DNA of 64,000 nucleotides from Microbacterium enclense (GCA_038182865.1 CP116226.1:3162001-3226000), one strand, 5' to 3'; counted from the first letter of the stretch, positions 44,964-54,330 are shown. Made by a program: numbers and translations. Notes: a model not told the origin generated them from the letters alone.

Positions 44964-45710
44964 TCAGCGCGTGGGCTGGTCGCCGTCTTCGAGGGTCTTC
45001 GGATCGAGGGCCAGAGACTCCGCCTCCGCGTGCGTGATCGTGCCCTCGCGCTTGGCGGCGGCCCGCTCGCGGAAGTAGTGGATCGCGATGAAGATCGCGG
45101 TGCCGGCGACCGCGGCGAGCAGGATCACGTCGATGTACTCGGTCACGATGTCACGGATGAAGGGGATGTAGCCCACCGCGTAGCCGAGCATCGTGAGCCC
45201 GATGCCCCAGATGACCGCGCCGATGAAGTTGTAGAGGGTGTACTTGCGCCAGGGCATGTGGCCGACACCTGCGGCGATCGGGGCGAAGGTGCGGACGACC
45301 GGCACGAAACGGGCGAGGATCACCGTGAGTCCGCCGAAACGCTCGAAGAACGCGTTCGTGCGGTCGACGTTCTTCCGGCTGAAGATGCCCGAGTCTTTTC
45401 GCTCGAAGATCGACGGCCCGGCCTTGTGGCCGATGTAGTAGCCGACCTCCCCGCCGATGAAGGCGGCGAAACCGATCGCGAGAGCCACCCACCACGCGTT
45501 GATCCCGAACACTCCGTTCGGCGCGGCGGGCGTCGAGTGCGACAAGAGCCCCGCCATGATCAGCAACGTGTCGCCGGGCAGCAGGAAGCCGATGAGCAGG
45601 CCCGTCTCGGCGAAGATGATGAAGCACACCACGAGCAGAGCCCAGGGCTGCGAGTTGGTGATGATCGTCGCCGGGTCGAGCCACGGGAGCAGAGCGGTGG
45701 GGTGGATCAC
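44964..45710 (-). CDS. DedA-family membrane protein
   Basis: 248 residues with four to five membrane segments. FAETGLLIGFLLPGDTLL and the conserved FXGRFXPXXR element as ARFVPVVRTFAPIAAG identify a DedA protein of the half-transporter fold linked to phospholipid (polyprenyl phosphate or PE) flipping. GTG start. It begins 48 bases after the tRNA-Leu gene on the same strand and may be read through from it. Confidence 0.92.
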   Translation of the reverse strand: MIHPTALLPWLDPATIITNSQPWALLVVCFIIFAETGLLIGFLLPGDTLLIMAGLLSHSTPAAPNGVFGINAWWVALAIGFAAFIGGEVGYYIGHKAGPSIFERKDSGIFSRKNVDRTNAFFERFGGLTVILARFVPVVRTFAPIAAGVGHMPWRKYTLYNFIGAVIWGIGLTMLGYAVGYIPFIRDIVTEYIDVILLAAVAGTAIFIAIHYFRERAAAKREGTITHAEAESLALDPKTLEDGDQPTR

Positions 45711-45758
45711 ATCGGTCCCGTCGGGTCGGAGAGGCTATGCGGGGTGCGGCAGCCGTCG

Positions 45759-45840
45759 TGCGGAAGGGGGGACTTGAACCCCCACGCCCGAAGGCACAGG
45801 AACCTAAATCCTGCGTGTCTACCGATTTCACCACTCCCGC
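45759..45840 (-). tRNA. tRNA-Leu (TAG)
   Basis: 82 nt class II tRNA beginning GCGGGAGTGG, with anticodon loop TTTAGGT (anticodon TAG, reads CUA), a long variable arm (TGCCTTCGGGCG) and T-loop GGTTCAAGTCC. Acceptor stem pairs throughout with one G-T. CCA is not encoded. The 248-base gap beyond it (45841-46088) shows no feature I can support. Confidence 0.95.
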
Positions 45841-46088
45841 GAGTGGCATCAGTCTATGCGCGCGCGAGGTTCGCACGATGTGAACCAGCCGTCAACCCCC
45901 GGCGATCTCACCCGGGACGACGGTGGCGGCGTTGCAGGTCAGATGGATGTCGTCTCGGCGGAACCGGGCACCTCGGAGGAGAAGAAGACGCCGAAGGCGA
46001 CGAGAACGCTCCTCGTCGCGCACGTGTGGCGAACCTGCGTCCGACACGCCGAAGGAATGCGGGCGGGTCTCCGCGGCTTGTCCTTGGC

Positions 46089-47111
46089 ATGCAGGCGATC
46101 ACGTACACGCGAACCGGTGACTCCTCCGTCCTCACGCTCGTCGAGCGCGCGACCCCCGCTCCCGGACCCGGAGAGGTGCGCGTGCGTATCGCCGTGTCGG
46201 GGGTGAACCCGACGGACTGGAAGGCCCGCGAGGGCGGTCGGCCGTTCTCGTTCGCCGAGGTCACTCCGAATCAGGACGGCGCCGGAACGGTGGATGCCGT
46301 GGGCGAGGGCGTCTCGTCGGTCTCGGTCGGCCAGCGGGTCTGGGTCTACCTCGCTCAGCACGAGCGTCCCACCGGCACCGCCGCCGAGTACGCCGTGATC
46401 CCCGCCGCGCGGGCCGTTCCCCTGGCCGATGGTGCATCGTTCGCGCTCGGCGCGAGCCTGGGAGTGCCGGCGATGACCGCCCATCGCGCGCTCACCGTCC
46501 ACGAACACGGCCCTGCGCGCCTTGCGCCCGGCGCGCTGGCGGGGCGGACCGTCCTGGTTCAGGGAGGGGCAGGCGCCGTGGGCCACGCAGCCATCCAGCT
46601 GGCGGTCTGGGCGGGGGGCACGGTGATCGCCACCGTGAGCAGCGACGAAAAAGAGGCGCTCGCACGGGCGGCCGGCGCTCATCACGTGCTCCAGTACCCG
46701 AGCGAAGCCCTGGCCGCCGGCATCCGGGATCTGGCCCCGAACGGTGTCGAGCACATCGTCGAGGTCGCGATCGCCGACAACGCCGGACTCGACGTCGAGG
46801 TCGTCGCGAATCACGGCAGCATCGGCTACTACGCCGACAACGGCGGTGACAGCTTCACCGCGGCCGTGCGCGCGAGCTTCGCGAAGAACGTGAGATGGCA
46901 GGGACTGCTTCTCTACACGGTGGGCGAGGATGCTCTCCGCGCCGCCGCTGAAGACGTCTCCGCGGCCGTCGCGGCCGGTGCGCTTCCCGTGGGAGAGTCC
47001 GCCGGGCTCCCGGTGACGTGGTTCCCGCTGGCGGAGACGGCGGCGGCGCACGACGCCGTCGCGGACGGCGCTGTCGGCAAGGTGCTCGTCCGGGTCACCG
47101 ACGAGGACTGA
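46089..47111 (+). CDS. NADPH:quinone reductase-like MDR oxidoreductase
   Basis: 340 residues of the zinc-free medium-chain reductase type. N-terminal GroES-like domain (VSGVNPTDWKAREGG, PNQDGAGTV) and Rossmann domain with VLVQGGAGAVGHAAIQLA. No catalytic or structural zinc cysteines. Likely reduces quinones or enones with NADPH. The ATG at 46089 fits family alignment; upstream in-frame sequence overlaps the tRNA and dedA and is not coding. Its 3' end overlaps the convergent YoaK gene by 17 bases. Confidence 0.85.
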   Translation: MQAITYTRTGDSSVLTLVERATPAPGPGEVRVRIAVSGVNPTDWKAREGGRPFSFAEVTPNQDGAGTVDAVGEGVSSVSVGQRVWVYLAQHERPTGTAAEYAVIPAARAVPLADGASFALGASLGVPAMTAHRALTVHEHGPARLAPGALAGRTVLVQGGAGAVGHAAIQLAVWAGGTVIATVSSDEKEALARAAGAHHVLQYPSEALAAGIRDLAPNGVEHIVEVAIADNAGLDVEVVANHGSIGYYADNGGDSFTAAVRASFAKNVRWQGLLLYTVGEDALRAAAEDVSAAVAAGALPVGESAGLPVTWFPLAETAAAHDAVADGAVGKVLVRVTDED

Positions 47112-47748
47112 CGGCCCGTCCGCGGACGCCGATCACGACGGCTGCGCCGAGGAGCACCATCGCCGCGATTCCCAGCGCGACCGGGCTGCCCAGCCGGTGG
47201 GCGAGCCCGCCGACGACCGCTCCCGCCACGAGGGCGGACCACAACAGCAGGGGCCGCATCCAGGCTGTTCGGGAGCCACCGGTGGCGAGAGACGCGATGG
47301 CGAGGCCCAGGCTCACGAGCGTTCCCGTGGCGTAGGTGATGGCGACCCGCGCGCGACCATCGGCGAGGAACAGCGTGTTGAGGGCGCCCATCCCCGCGGC
47401 GAGGAGCCCCGCTCTCCACAGGGTCTGCGGGCCGCCCAGCGCGAGCGTCGCGGCGAGGGCCACCGCGACTGCCGCTCCGGCGATCACCCACGGGCGCGGG
47501 TGTGAGAGGCGTGTGCTCACGGCCGCCGCGACGGCGACTCCGAGCACGAAGGCCGTGATGATCCCGGCCGAGACGAGGGTGACCGAGAGACCTCCGTCGA
47601 GCAGATCGACCGCTCCCTGCGTCGAGTTGCCGCTCATGAAGGAGACGAACAAGCCCCCGGTGTCGAGGAAGCCGATCGCGTCCACGAAGCCGGCGACCGC
47701 CGCGAGTCCGGCTGACAGCGCGAGTGAGCCACGGTCGACGTCTCTCAT
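47095..47748 (-). CDS. YoaK/DUF1275 family membrane protein
   Basis: 217 residues, six hydrophobic helices. AGFVDAIGFLDTGGLFVSFMSGNSTQ is the DUF1275 hallmark (residues 20-45 approximately). The ATG at 47748 aligns with family starts. The family is presumed a transporter; substrate unknown. Convergent with the oxidoreductase gene. Confidence 0.88.
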   Translation of the reverse strand: MRDVDRGSLALSAGLAAVAGFVDAIGFLDTGGLFVSFMSGNSTQGAVDLLDGGLSVTLVSAGIITAFVLGVAVAAAVSTRLSHPRPWVIAGAAVAVALAATLALGGPQTLWRAGLLAAGMGALNTLFLADGRARVAITYATGTLVSLGLAIASLATGGSRTAWMRPLLLWSALVAGAVVGGLAHRLGSPVALGIAAMVLLGAAVVIGVRGRAVSPRR

Positions 47749-47843
47749 CGCGTCCCCCGATCCTCTAGGCCTGGGTGCATCCTCGTGGCCCCGCGCCGCA
47801 CGGGCAAATCGACGGCAGGCGAGCGGTGTCGAGGAACGGAAAG

Positions 47844-47882
47844 CCGTCGGGGCCGTGTGCACGCGGCACACGACCCCGACGG
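47844..47882 (-). terminator. Terminator of the M28 peptidase gene
   Basis: 17-base arms CCGTCGGGGCCGTGTGC and complement with one mismatch, loop ACGCG, located 15 bases after the M28 stop on the minus strand and followed there by CTTTCC. Confidence 0.75.
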
Positions 47883-47896
47883 TCGATGGGTGGTGC

Positions 47897-49681
47897 TTAC
47901 TCCTGGGTGCTGCGGCGGCGGGCGATCACGGTGCCCCCCGCGATCAGCGCGCCGAGGACGAGCATGCCGGCACCGATCGCGGGGAGGGGGGATCCGTCGA
48001 CGTCAGAACCCGTCTGAGCGAGGTCGTCGCGCGGGCCGGGACCCGTCGTCGTGCTCGGCGAGGGGCTCGGCTGAGCGGTCGGCTGCGCGGTGGGCTCGGC
48101 CGTCGGCTCGGCAGTGGGCTGCGCGGTCGGCTCCGTCGTGGGCTCGGGCGAAGGCTCCGTCGGCTCGGGCGACGGCTCGACCGCCGCATCCCAGGCGAGC
48201 GCGGCGGCGGCGTGGCCGATCGCGGGGGCGAAGATGTCGACCGAGTCGCGGTTGACGTTTGCGAGCGTGTCGTTGACCGTATGGTAGTTGCGGTCCATGA
48301 AGACCCCGGCCGTGCCGCCGAACAGCTCGGCCTGCTCCTCGGTCTTGATGTCATCGGCACCCGAGAACAGCCCGCCGGCGGGCACGCCGTTGTCGATGAA
48401 CGCCTGGTAGTCCGAGCGCCCCGAGTACTCGGTGTCGATCCAGGGCTGGTCGATCGCGTCGAAGTAGTCGGTGTAGATCTTCTCGAGCTCGATCGATCCT
48501 TCGGGGATCTCGACCGGCGCTTCGTGCGTGGACTGATCGGCGTCGTAGACACCGACGGTGAAGTTCTCGGAGCCGATCATGTCGTAGTTGAGGTAGGAGG
48601 AGATGCGGTCCCACTCGGCGGGGTCGTTGGCGACGAGGTCGTTGACGTACGCGGTCGAGCCGAGCAGTCCGATCTCCTCGGCACCCCACAGGGCCAGACG
48701 GATGCGCTTGTCGTTGGGGACCTCGGATGCCGCGATCCTCTCGGCCAGGGCGAGGATCGCCGCCGATCCCGACGCGTTGTCGTTCACGCCCGGACCTTCG
48801 GCGACGCCGTCGAGGTGGGCGCCGATGACGACGGTGTCGTCGGGGTCACCGGCGGTGCTGTCGGCGATGATGTTGAACGTCTGACCGACGAGGAACTGCT
48901 TCTCGATGACCGCGGTGCCCTCGACGGGAGCGTCCTCAGGGGCCGCCGTCACGAGGGCGGCGAGGGTGTCGCCGCTGGCCTGCGGGAGGGTGGCCGCGGG
49001 GGAGTCCTCTTCATTGCGGGGGCCCGAGCCGACGTTGGTGAGCTGGTCCTCGGGGGAGACGCCCTCTTCGGGGGCACGCTCGTTGTTGTAGACGAACACC
49101 GCGCCCGCGCCGGCAGCCGACGCGTTGTCGATCTTGAGCTCGAACGTGCAGACACCGCGCTGGATCAGGACGATCGAGCCGGCCGGCACGTCGGCGAAGT
49201 CGCCGGTCTCGCAACCGAGGTGGCCACCATCAGCCGAGACGGGCAGGGCGAGCGCCCCGGTGTAGGGGGCGTCGGTTCCTTCGCTGTTGTCGAAGTGCGA
49301 CCCCGTGTACGTCGTGCCGTCGACCGTGAGCGACGCCTCACCGAACTCGGAGTACGGCACGTCGAACGATTGCCGTGACACGGTGAACGCTCCCGTATCC
49401 TCCAGCACCTTCTCGGCGTACTGGGCGGCGGCCTCGTAGCCCGGACCGTTCCACGTGCGATACCCCTCATCGGCGTACGACTCGCTGATCGCCGAGAACT
49501 GTTCGAGGTGCGACATGACGTCGGCGCCGGTCAGACCGAGGTCGTTCGGCGCTTCCGTCTCCGGAGCGGCGAACGCCGCGGGCGCGATCATGAGGGCGCC
49601 GCCGACGAGAGCGGAGGTCGCGGCGATCGCGGACGCGCGTCGCAGACGCCGGGGTGGGGGGAGCAGGGTGTTTCTGGGCAC
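47897..49681 (-). CDS. Secreted M28 aminopeptidase with PA domain and LAxTG wall anchor
   Basis: 594 residues from a GTG with GAGAGG nine bases upstream. Signal peptide of about 35 residues ending APAAFAA. A PA domain is inserted at about 130-240 (GSIVLIQRGVCTFELK). M28 zinc site: VVIGAHLDG, GVNDNASG, LWGAEEIGL, and DYQAFIDNGVPA. After the catalytic domain is an EPT/QPT repeat stalk, LAQTG, a membrane helix and an RRR tail, a class E-type sorting signal. Likely wall-bound aminopeptidase feeding on extracellular peptides. Confidence 0.93.
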   Translation of the reverse strand: MPRNTLLPPPRRLRRASAIAATSALVGGALMIAPAAFAAPETEAPNDLGLTGADVMSHLEQFSAISESYADEGYRTWNGPGYEAAAQYAEKVLEDTGAFTVSRQSFDVPYSEFGEASLTVDGTTYTGSHFDNSEGTDAPYTGALALPVSADGGHLGCETGDFADVPAGSIVLIQRGVCTFELKIDNASAAGAGAVFVYNNERAPEEGVSPEDQLTNVGSGPRNEEDSPAATLPQASGDTLAALVTAAPEDAPVEGTAVIEKQFLVGQTFNIIADSTAGDPDDTVVIGAHLDGVAEGPGVNDNASGSAAILALAERIAASEVPNDKRIRLALWGAEEIGLLGSTAYVNDLVANDPAEWDRISSYLNYDMIGSENFTVGVYDADQSTHEAPVEIPEGSIELEKIYTDYFDAIDQPWIDTEYSGRSDYQAFIDNGVPAGGLFSGADDIKTEEQAELFGGTAGVFMDRNYHTVNDTLANVNRDSVDIFAPAIGHAAAALAWDAAVEPSPEPTEPSPEPTTEPTAQPTAEPTAEPTAQPTAQPSPSPSTTTGPGPRDDLAQTGSDVDGSPLPAIGAGMLVLGALIAGGTVIARRRSTQE

Positions 49682-49800
49682 AGGTATGCACCTCTCCGCG
49701 GGCATCGATGCCCGCATCATCCAGGGGGAATGACGCGTCGTCCGGAGAGGACGATCGCGCTTTGATTCTGTCCGCAGATCAGCGAAAACAACAAGAGCGG

Positions 49801-49815
49801 CCGTAATTTTTACGG
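49801..49815. promoter_or_regulatory. AT-rich palindrome upstream of the M28 gene
   Basis: Perfect inverted repeat CCGTAA-TTT-TTACGG, 26 bases past the MFS stop and about 120 bases before the M28 start, both on the minus strand. No T run follows, so it is more likely an operator than a terminator, but a weak attenuator is possible. Confidence 0.4.
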
Positions 49816-49840
49816 GGTCGAAACAATCCCGGCGATGAAA

Positions 49841-51124
49841 TCAGCGTTTCCAAGGAACGTAACGCGGCACCCACCGCACGAATCCGATGGCCCCGAGGGC
49901 GGCGACGACGCCCATCACCGCGACAGCGCCCGACAGAGACATCGCCGCTGTGACGGCGGAGATCAGCACCGGGGCGAAGGCGCCACCGGCATCCGTCAGT
50001 GTGCGCCATGACCCGAGGAATGCGGCGGGCTCCTCCTGAGGCGCGATGTCGGCGCCGAGAGTGAGCAGGATGCCGCTGGACAGACCGTTGCCGACTCCCA
50101 ACACAGCGGCGAACATCGCGAACCACATCGATGCGCTGTCGAGGTCGTGCGTGAAGGCGAGTGCGAAGAACCCCGCTCCCATGAGCACCATCGCGGGAAG
50201 GGCAGCCCATAGTCTCCCGAAGCGGTCCATGACCTGACCGCTCGCGTAGAACAGCGCGAAGTCGATGGCTCCCGAGACGCCGACGACGACGGCGATCGTC
50301 GAGGCGTCAAGGCCGAGCGAGACGCCCCACAGAGGCAACACGACCTGCCGCGCCGAGCGCACCGCCGAGAGTGAGGCGGCCGCGAGGCCGAGGCGCGCCA
50401 GCACGGCACGGAAGCGCCACATCGTGCGGAAGACGCCGACGCGCTCGACGGTCGGGATCGCGCCGGTGACGGCTTCGCCGGTGTCTTCGGCGTCGCGCGA
50501 GTCTCCGTCGGCCGACAGCCGCGGCGCGGCGGCACCCACCGGCACGGCCTTCTCGGGATCGGGTCCGAGGAAGACCAGAAGAATAGTCGCCACCTGGCAG
50601 ACGGCGAAGAAGATGATGGATGCCGTCTCGTCGCCGAAGATCCCGAGCAGAGCCGCAGAGATGAATGGGCCGACGAACATGCCGAGGCGGAAGGTCCCAC
50701 CGAGGAGGGACAGGGCGCGAGCACGGAAATGCAGGGGAACGCGCGTCGTCATGAACGAATGGCGGGCGAGGGCGAACGACGCGGCGCAGAACCCGATGAG
50801 GAACACGGCTGCCGCGAAGAATGCCAGGGTTCCGGCGAACACCACCCCGACCAGGCCTCCGAGGATGACGATGCCCGCCACCCCCATGGTCAGTCTCTCC
50901 CCGAAGCGGGCGACGGCCCACCCGGCGGGGATGTTGCCGCACAGCTGCCCGACGACGAGAGCGGCCGCGACGAGAGCGGCCAGGGCGACGTCGGCTCCCA
51001 GGCGATCGGCGATGACCGGGATGAGCGGGATGACGGCTCCCTCCCCCACCGCGAAGAGCAGGGTGGGGCCGTAGATCATGGGGGCGAAGCGCACCAGCAC
51101 GTTCCGCGGAGAGTCGTCGGTCAC
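49841..51124 (-). CDS. MFS transporter
   Basis: 427 residues with twelve helices and a hydrophilic central loop (about 205-240). The helix 2-3 loop GWAVARFGERLTMG corresponds to the family's GxxxDRxGR motif. A drug or metabolite efflux role is usual, but the substrate cannot be read. Start GTG at 51124, seven bases after TATCGT, whose hexamer overlaps the -10-like box of prfB on the other strand. Confidence 0.88.
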   Translation of the reverse strand: MTDDSPRNVLVRFAPMIYGPTLLFAVGEGAVIPLIPVIADRLGADVALAALVAAALVVGQLCGNIPAGWAVARFGERLTMGVAGIVILGGLVGVVFAGTLAFFAAAVFLIGFCAASFALARHSFMTTRVPLHFRARALSLLGGTFRLGMFVGPFISAALLGIFGDETASIIFFAVCQVATILLVFLGPDPEKAVPVGAAAPRLSADGDSRDAEDTGEAVTGAIPTVERVGVFRTMWRFRAVLARLGLAAASLSAVRSARQVVLPLWGVSLGLDASTIAVVVGVSGAIDFALFYASGQVMDRFGRLWAALPAMVLMGAGFFALAFTHDLDSASMWFAMFAAVLGVGNGLSSGILLTLGADIAPQEEPAAFLGSWRTLTDAGGAFAPVLISAVTAAMSLSGAVAVMGVVAALGAIGFVRWVPRYVPWKR

Positions 51125-51131
51125 CGTGTCC

Positions 51132-51141
51132 ACGATAGGCT
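51132..51141. promoter_or_regulatory. Overlapping divergent -10 boxes of the MFS gene and prfB
   Basis: ACGATAGGCT reads TAGGCT on the plus strand (51136-51141, nine bases before the prfB ATG) and TATCGT on the minus strand (51137-51132, seven bases before the MFS GTG). The two hexamers share two bases, so polymerase could bind only one at a time. Confidence 0.5.
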
Positions 51142-51150
51142 TGATCGCAA

Positions 51151-52260
51151 ATGCTCGAACTCGATTTGACCGCCGACATCCAGGCGCTGCGCTCGACCTT
51201 CGCCGATATCCAGGCCGTGGTCGACGTCGACGCACTCACCGCCGACATCGACCGCCTCAGTGAAGAGGCCGGCGCTCCCGACCTGTGGGACGACGTCGAC
51301 AACGCGCAGAAGGTGACCAGCCGGCTCAGCCACCGCCAGGCCGAGCTGAAGCGCATCACCGAGATCGAGCAGCGTCTCGACGACCTCGAGGTGCTCGTCG
51401 AGCTCGCGATCGAGATGGACGACGAAGACTCCGCCGATGAGGCCCGCCGCGAGCTCTCTTCACTGAAAGACGTGATCGGCCAGCTCGAGGTGCAGACGCT
51501 CCTCGACGGCGAGTACGACGCGCGCTCGGCCGTCGTCACCATCCGCTCGGGGGCCGGGGGCGACGACGCCACCGACTTCGCCGAGATGCTGCTGCGCATG
51601 TACCTCCGCTGGGCGGAGCGTCACAAGTACCCGGTGAAGGTCATGGACACCTCGTACGCCGAGGGCGCGGGCATCAAGTCGGCGACGTTCGAGATCGACG
51701 TGCCGTACGCCTATGGCACGTTGTCAGTTGAGGCAGGTACTCACCGTCTCGCCCGCATCAGTCCGTTCGGCGGCGCCGACAAGCGGCAGACGAGCTTCGC
51801 CGCGGTCGAGGTCATCCCGGTCATGGAAGAAGCCGTCGAGGTCGAGGTCCCCGAGGGCGATATCCGCGTCGACGTGTTCCGTTCGTCGGGCCCGGGCGGC
51901 CAGTCCGTCAACACGACGGACTCGGCCGTGCGCATCACGCACCTCCCCACCGGGCTCGTCGTCTCGATGCAGAACGAGAAATCGCAGATCCAGAACCGTG
52001 CCGCCGCCATGCGCGTGCTGCAGACCCGTCTGTTGCTGCTCAAGCGCGAAGAAGAGGCCGCCAAGAAGAAGGAGCTCGCGGGCACGATCACCGCGAGCTG
52101 GGGCGACCAGATGCGCTCCTACTTCCTCTACGGCCAGCAGCTCGTGAAAGACCTGCGCACCGGCTACGAGGTCGGCAACCCCGCGGTGGTCTTCGACGGC
52201 GACCTCGACGGTCTCATCGCGGCCGGCATCCGCTGGCGCAAGCGCAAAGACGACGACTGA
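51151..52260 (+). CDS. prfB: Peptide chain release factor 2
   Basis: 369 residues. The anticodon-mimic SPF tripeptide is at about 203-205 (ISPFGGADK) and the catalytic GGQ at 249-251 (GPGGQSVNTT). The frame is continuous from the ATG, so the autoregulatory +1 frameshift found in many bacterial prfB genes is absent. Terminates at UGA/UAA; TGA is the commonest stop in the window. Heads the conserved prfB-ftsE-ftsX-smpB-ssrA run. Confidence 0.96.
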   Translation: MLELDLTADIQALRSTFADIQAVVDVDALTADIDRLSEEAGAPDLWDDVDNAQKVTSRLSHRQAELKRITEIEQRLDDLEVLVELAIEMDDEDSADEARRELSSLKDVIGQLEVQTLLDGEYDARSAVVTIRSGAGGDDATDFAEMLLRMYLRWAERHKYPVKVMDTSYAEGAGIKSATFEIDVPYAYGTLSVEAGTHRLARISPFGGADKRQTSFAAVEVIPVMEEAVEVEVPEGDIRVDVFRSSGPGGQSVNTTDSAVRITHLPTGLVVSMQNEKSQIQNRAAAMRVLQTRLLLLKREEEAAKKKELAGTITASWGDQMRSYFLYGQQLVKDLRTGYEVGNPAVVFDGDLDGLIAAGIRWRKRKDDD

Positions 52261-52360
52261 GTCGGATGCCGCGGGCGTCAGCATCCATAGGGTTTTCCCG
52301 GATGCCGACACGGCGCGTCCTGTCAGGCTCCGCGAGAGGCGCGCTTAGGCTCGTCGAGCC

Positions 52361-53365
52361 ATGATCCGGTTCGAGAATGTCACCAAGCGGTATCGCGGCA
52401 CCACGAAGCCCGCGCTGAGCGCGGTCGACTTCGAGGTGCAGCGTGGAGAGTTCGTCTTCCTCGTCGGCGCCTCGGGGTCGGGGAAGTCGTCGTGCTTGCA
52501 GCTGATCCTGCGGGCCGAGACCCCGAGCGACGGGCGCGTCGTCGTGCTCGGTCGAGATCTGCGCACTCTGTCGAACCGCAAGGTTCCCTACTTCCGTCGC
52601 CATATCGGCTCGGTGTTCCAGGACTTCCGTCTGCTGCCCAACAAGACCGTGCACCAGAATGTCGCGTTCACGCTGCAGGTCACGGGAGCCTCGCGCGGGT
52701 TCGTGCAGCAGGCCGTTCCGGAGGTGCTGGCTCTCGTCGGTCTCGACGGGAAAGAGAAGCGTCTCCCGCATGAGCTCTCGGGTGGTGAGCAGCAGCGGGT
52801 GGCCATCGCCCGTGCCCTCGTGAACCGTCCCCAGGTGCTGCTGGCCGACGAGCCCACCGGAAACCTCGACCCGGGCACCTCGATCGACATCATGCGGCTG
52901 CTCGCACGGATCAACGCCGGTGGTACGACGGTCGTCATGGCCACGCACGAGGCCGGCTTCGTCGACCAGATGCAGCGCCGCGTCATCGAGCTGAGCAACG
53001 GTGAGATGGTGCGCGACGAGCGCCACGGCGGCTACGGCGACCGCTCCGGACTCCCCGTGCTGGCACCCGAGGTCGAGAAGGGCGCCGCCGCTGTCGCGGC
53101 CCTCACCGCGGTGCTCGAGGTGCAGCGCGAGGTCACGAGCATCACGGGTCCGGTCGAGCCGCTGCGCGGCCCCGAGGGATCCGAGTCCGCTCCGGCATCC
53201 GAGCCGGCCGTGACCACTCCCACGGCGACCGAACAGCGCGAGCCCGGCACGAACACGCGATCGATTCCGGTGAGTACCCCCGACGTCGATGCGCTCGGTC
53301 TCGCCGACAAACTGGGGCTCGCCGACAAGAAAGACCGCGACGACGAAGTGGGACCCACGTCATGA
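52361..53365 (+). CDS. ftsE: Cell division ATP-binding protein FtsE with C-terminal extension
   Basis: 334 residues; a standard FtsE is about 225-230. The ATPase has Walker A GASGSGKSS, signature LSGGEQQR, Walker B LLADEPTG and H-loop MATHEAG. The remaining 100 residues are disordered, Pro/Thr/Glu-rich, and end in the short repeat LGLADKLGLADKK. FtsEX controls peptidoglycan hydrolases (RipC in mycobacteria) at the septum. The stop overlaps ftsX (ATGA). Confidence 0.95.
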   Translation: MIRFENVTKRYRGTTKPALSAVDFEVQRGEFVFLVGASGSGKSSCLQLILRAETPSDGRVVVLGRDLRTLSNRKVPYFRRHIGSVFQDFRLLPNKTVHQNVAFTLQVTGASRGFVQQAVPEVLALVGLDGKEKRLPHELSGGEQQRVAIARALVNRPQVLLADEPTGNLDPGTSIDIMRLLARINAGGTTVVMATHEAGFVDQMQRRVIELSNGEMVRDERHGGYGDRSGLPVLAPEVEKGAAAVAALTAVLEVQREVTSITGPVEPLRGPEGSESAPASEPAVTTPTATEQREPGTNTRSIPVSTPDVDALGLADKLGLADKKDRDDEVGPTS

Positions 53366-54279
53366 GGTTCGGGCTGATCCTGTCGGAGGCCTTCTCCGGT
53401 CTCCGCCGCAACGCGTCGATGGTCATCTCGGTCATCCTCGTGACCTTCGTCTCGCTGACCTTCGTCGGCGCGGCGATGCTCATGCAGATGCAGATCGGCA
53501 AGATGCAGTCGTATTGGGCCGACCGCGCCCAGGTGGCGGTGTTCATGTGCTCGACGGTGTCGGACAAGCCGACGTGCAACGCCGGCGAAGCGGCCACGCA
53601 GGAGCAGATCGACGCGGTGCGTGCGACGCTCGACGGCGACGCGCTCCGCCCCCTCATCCGCGACTACACCTTCTCGACGAGCGACGAGGCGTTCCAGAAC
53701 GCGCAGGGCCTGCTGTCGTCCGACATCGCCGGCGTGGTGACGGCGGACCAGTTCAACGCGACCTTCAACATCAACCTGGTCGACCAGAACCAGTCCGACG
53801 TGATCGCCGAGGCGTTCAGCGGCCAGACCGGGGTCGAAGAGGTGACCAACCAGATGCAGTACCTGGAGCCGCTGTTCCAGTCGCTCACCGTGGCCACGTA
53901 CGTCGCCGTGGGCATCGCCGGTCTCATGCTCGTCGCCGCGGTGCTGTTGATCGCGACGACCATCCGTCTCTCCGCGTTCGCGAGACGCAAGGAGCTGGGG
54001 ATCATGCGCCTCGTGGGCGCGTCCAACCGATTCATCCAGACGCCGTTCATCCTCGAGGGGGTCCTCGCGGCCCTCATCGGTTCCGCTCTCGCGAGCGTCG
54101 CCGTGTGGGCGATCGTGCAGGTCGGCGTGGAGCGTTACCTGCGCGACCGGATCAGTTTCATCACGTCGTGGGTCGGTCTCGCCGACGTCGCCATCGTCGT
54201 GCCGGTGATCGTGGTCATCGGCGTCGTGCTGGCCGCCCTCAGCGCCGGCTTCGCCATCCGACGCTGGCTGCGCACCTGA
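53362..54279 (+). CDS. ftsX: Cell division permease FtsX
   Basis: 305 residues with four membrane helices (about 20-42, 175-200, 225-250, 270-295) and a large extracellular loop between helices 1 and 2 that contains two cysteines (FMCSTVSDKPTC). RRKELGIMRLVGASNRFI is the conserved cytoplasmic coupling segment. Partner of FtsE, translationally coupled to it. Confidence 0.95.
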   Translation: MRFGLILSEAFSGLRRNASMVISVILVTFVSLTFVGAAMLMQMQIGKMQSYWADRAQVAVFMCSTVSDKPTCNAGEAATQEQIDAVRATLDGDALRPLIRDYTFSTSDEAFQNAQGLLSSDIAGVVTADQFNATFNINLVDQNQSDVIAEAFSGQTGVEEVTNQMQYLEPLFQSLTVATYVAVGIAGLMLVAAVLLIATTIRLSAFARRKELGIMRLVGASNRFIQTPFILEGVLAALIGSALASVAVWAIVQVGVERYLRDRISFITSWVGLADVAIVVPVIVVIGVVLAALSAGFAIRRWLRT

Positions 54280-54330
54280 TCCTGTAAGCTGAGGGGCTCT
54301 GTGTGCCCATGATCATGAGGAGGTGGCACC

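Noticed and set aside
45030..46088. Upstream open extension of the oxidoreductase frame
   Set aside because: It runs through tRNA-Leu and antisense to dedA and is low-complexity; family alignment starts at 46089.
48040..48180. Tandem GGCTCGGCCGTCGGCTC-like repeats
   Set aside because: They encode the EPT/QPT stalk of the M28 peptidase and need no other explanation.
51151..51240. Programmed frameshift in prfB
   Set aside because: The frame is continuous from the ATG and there is no in-frame TGA or slippery CTT-TGA near codon 25.
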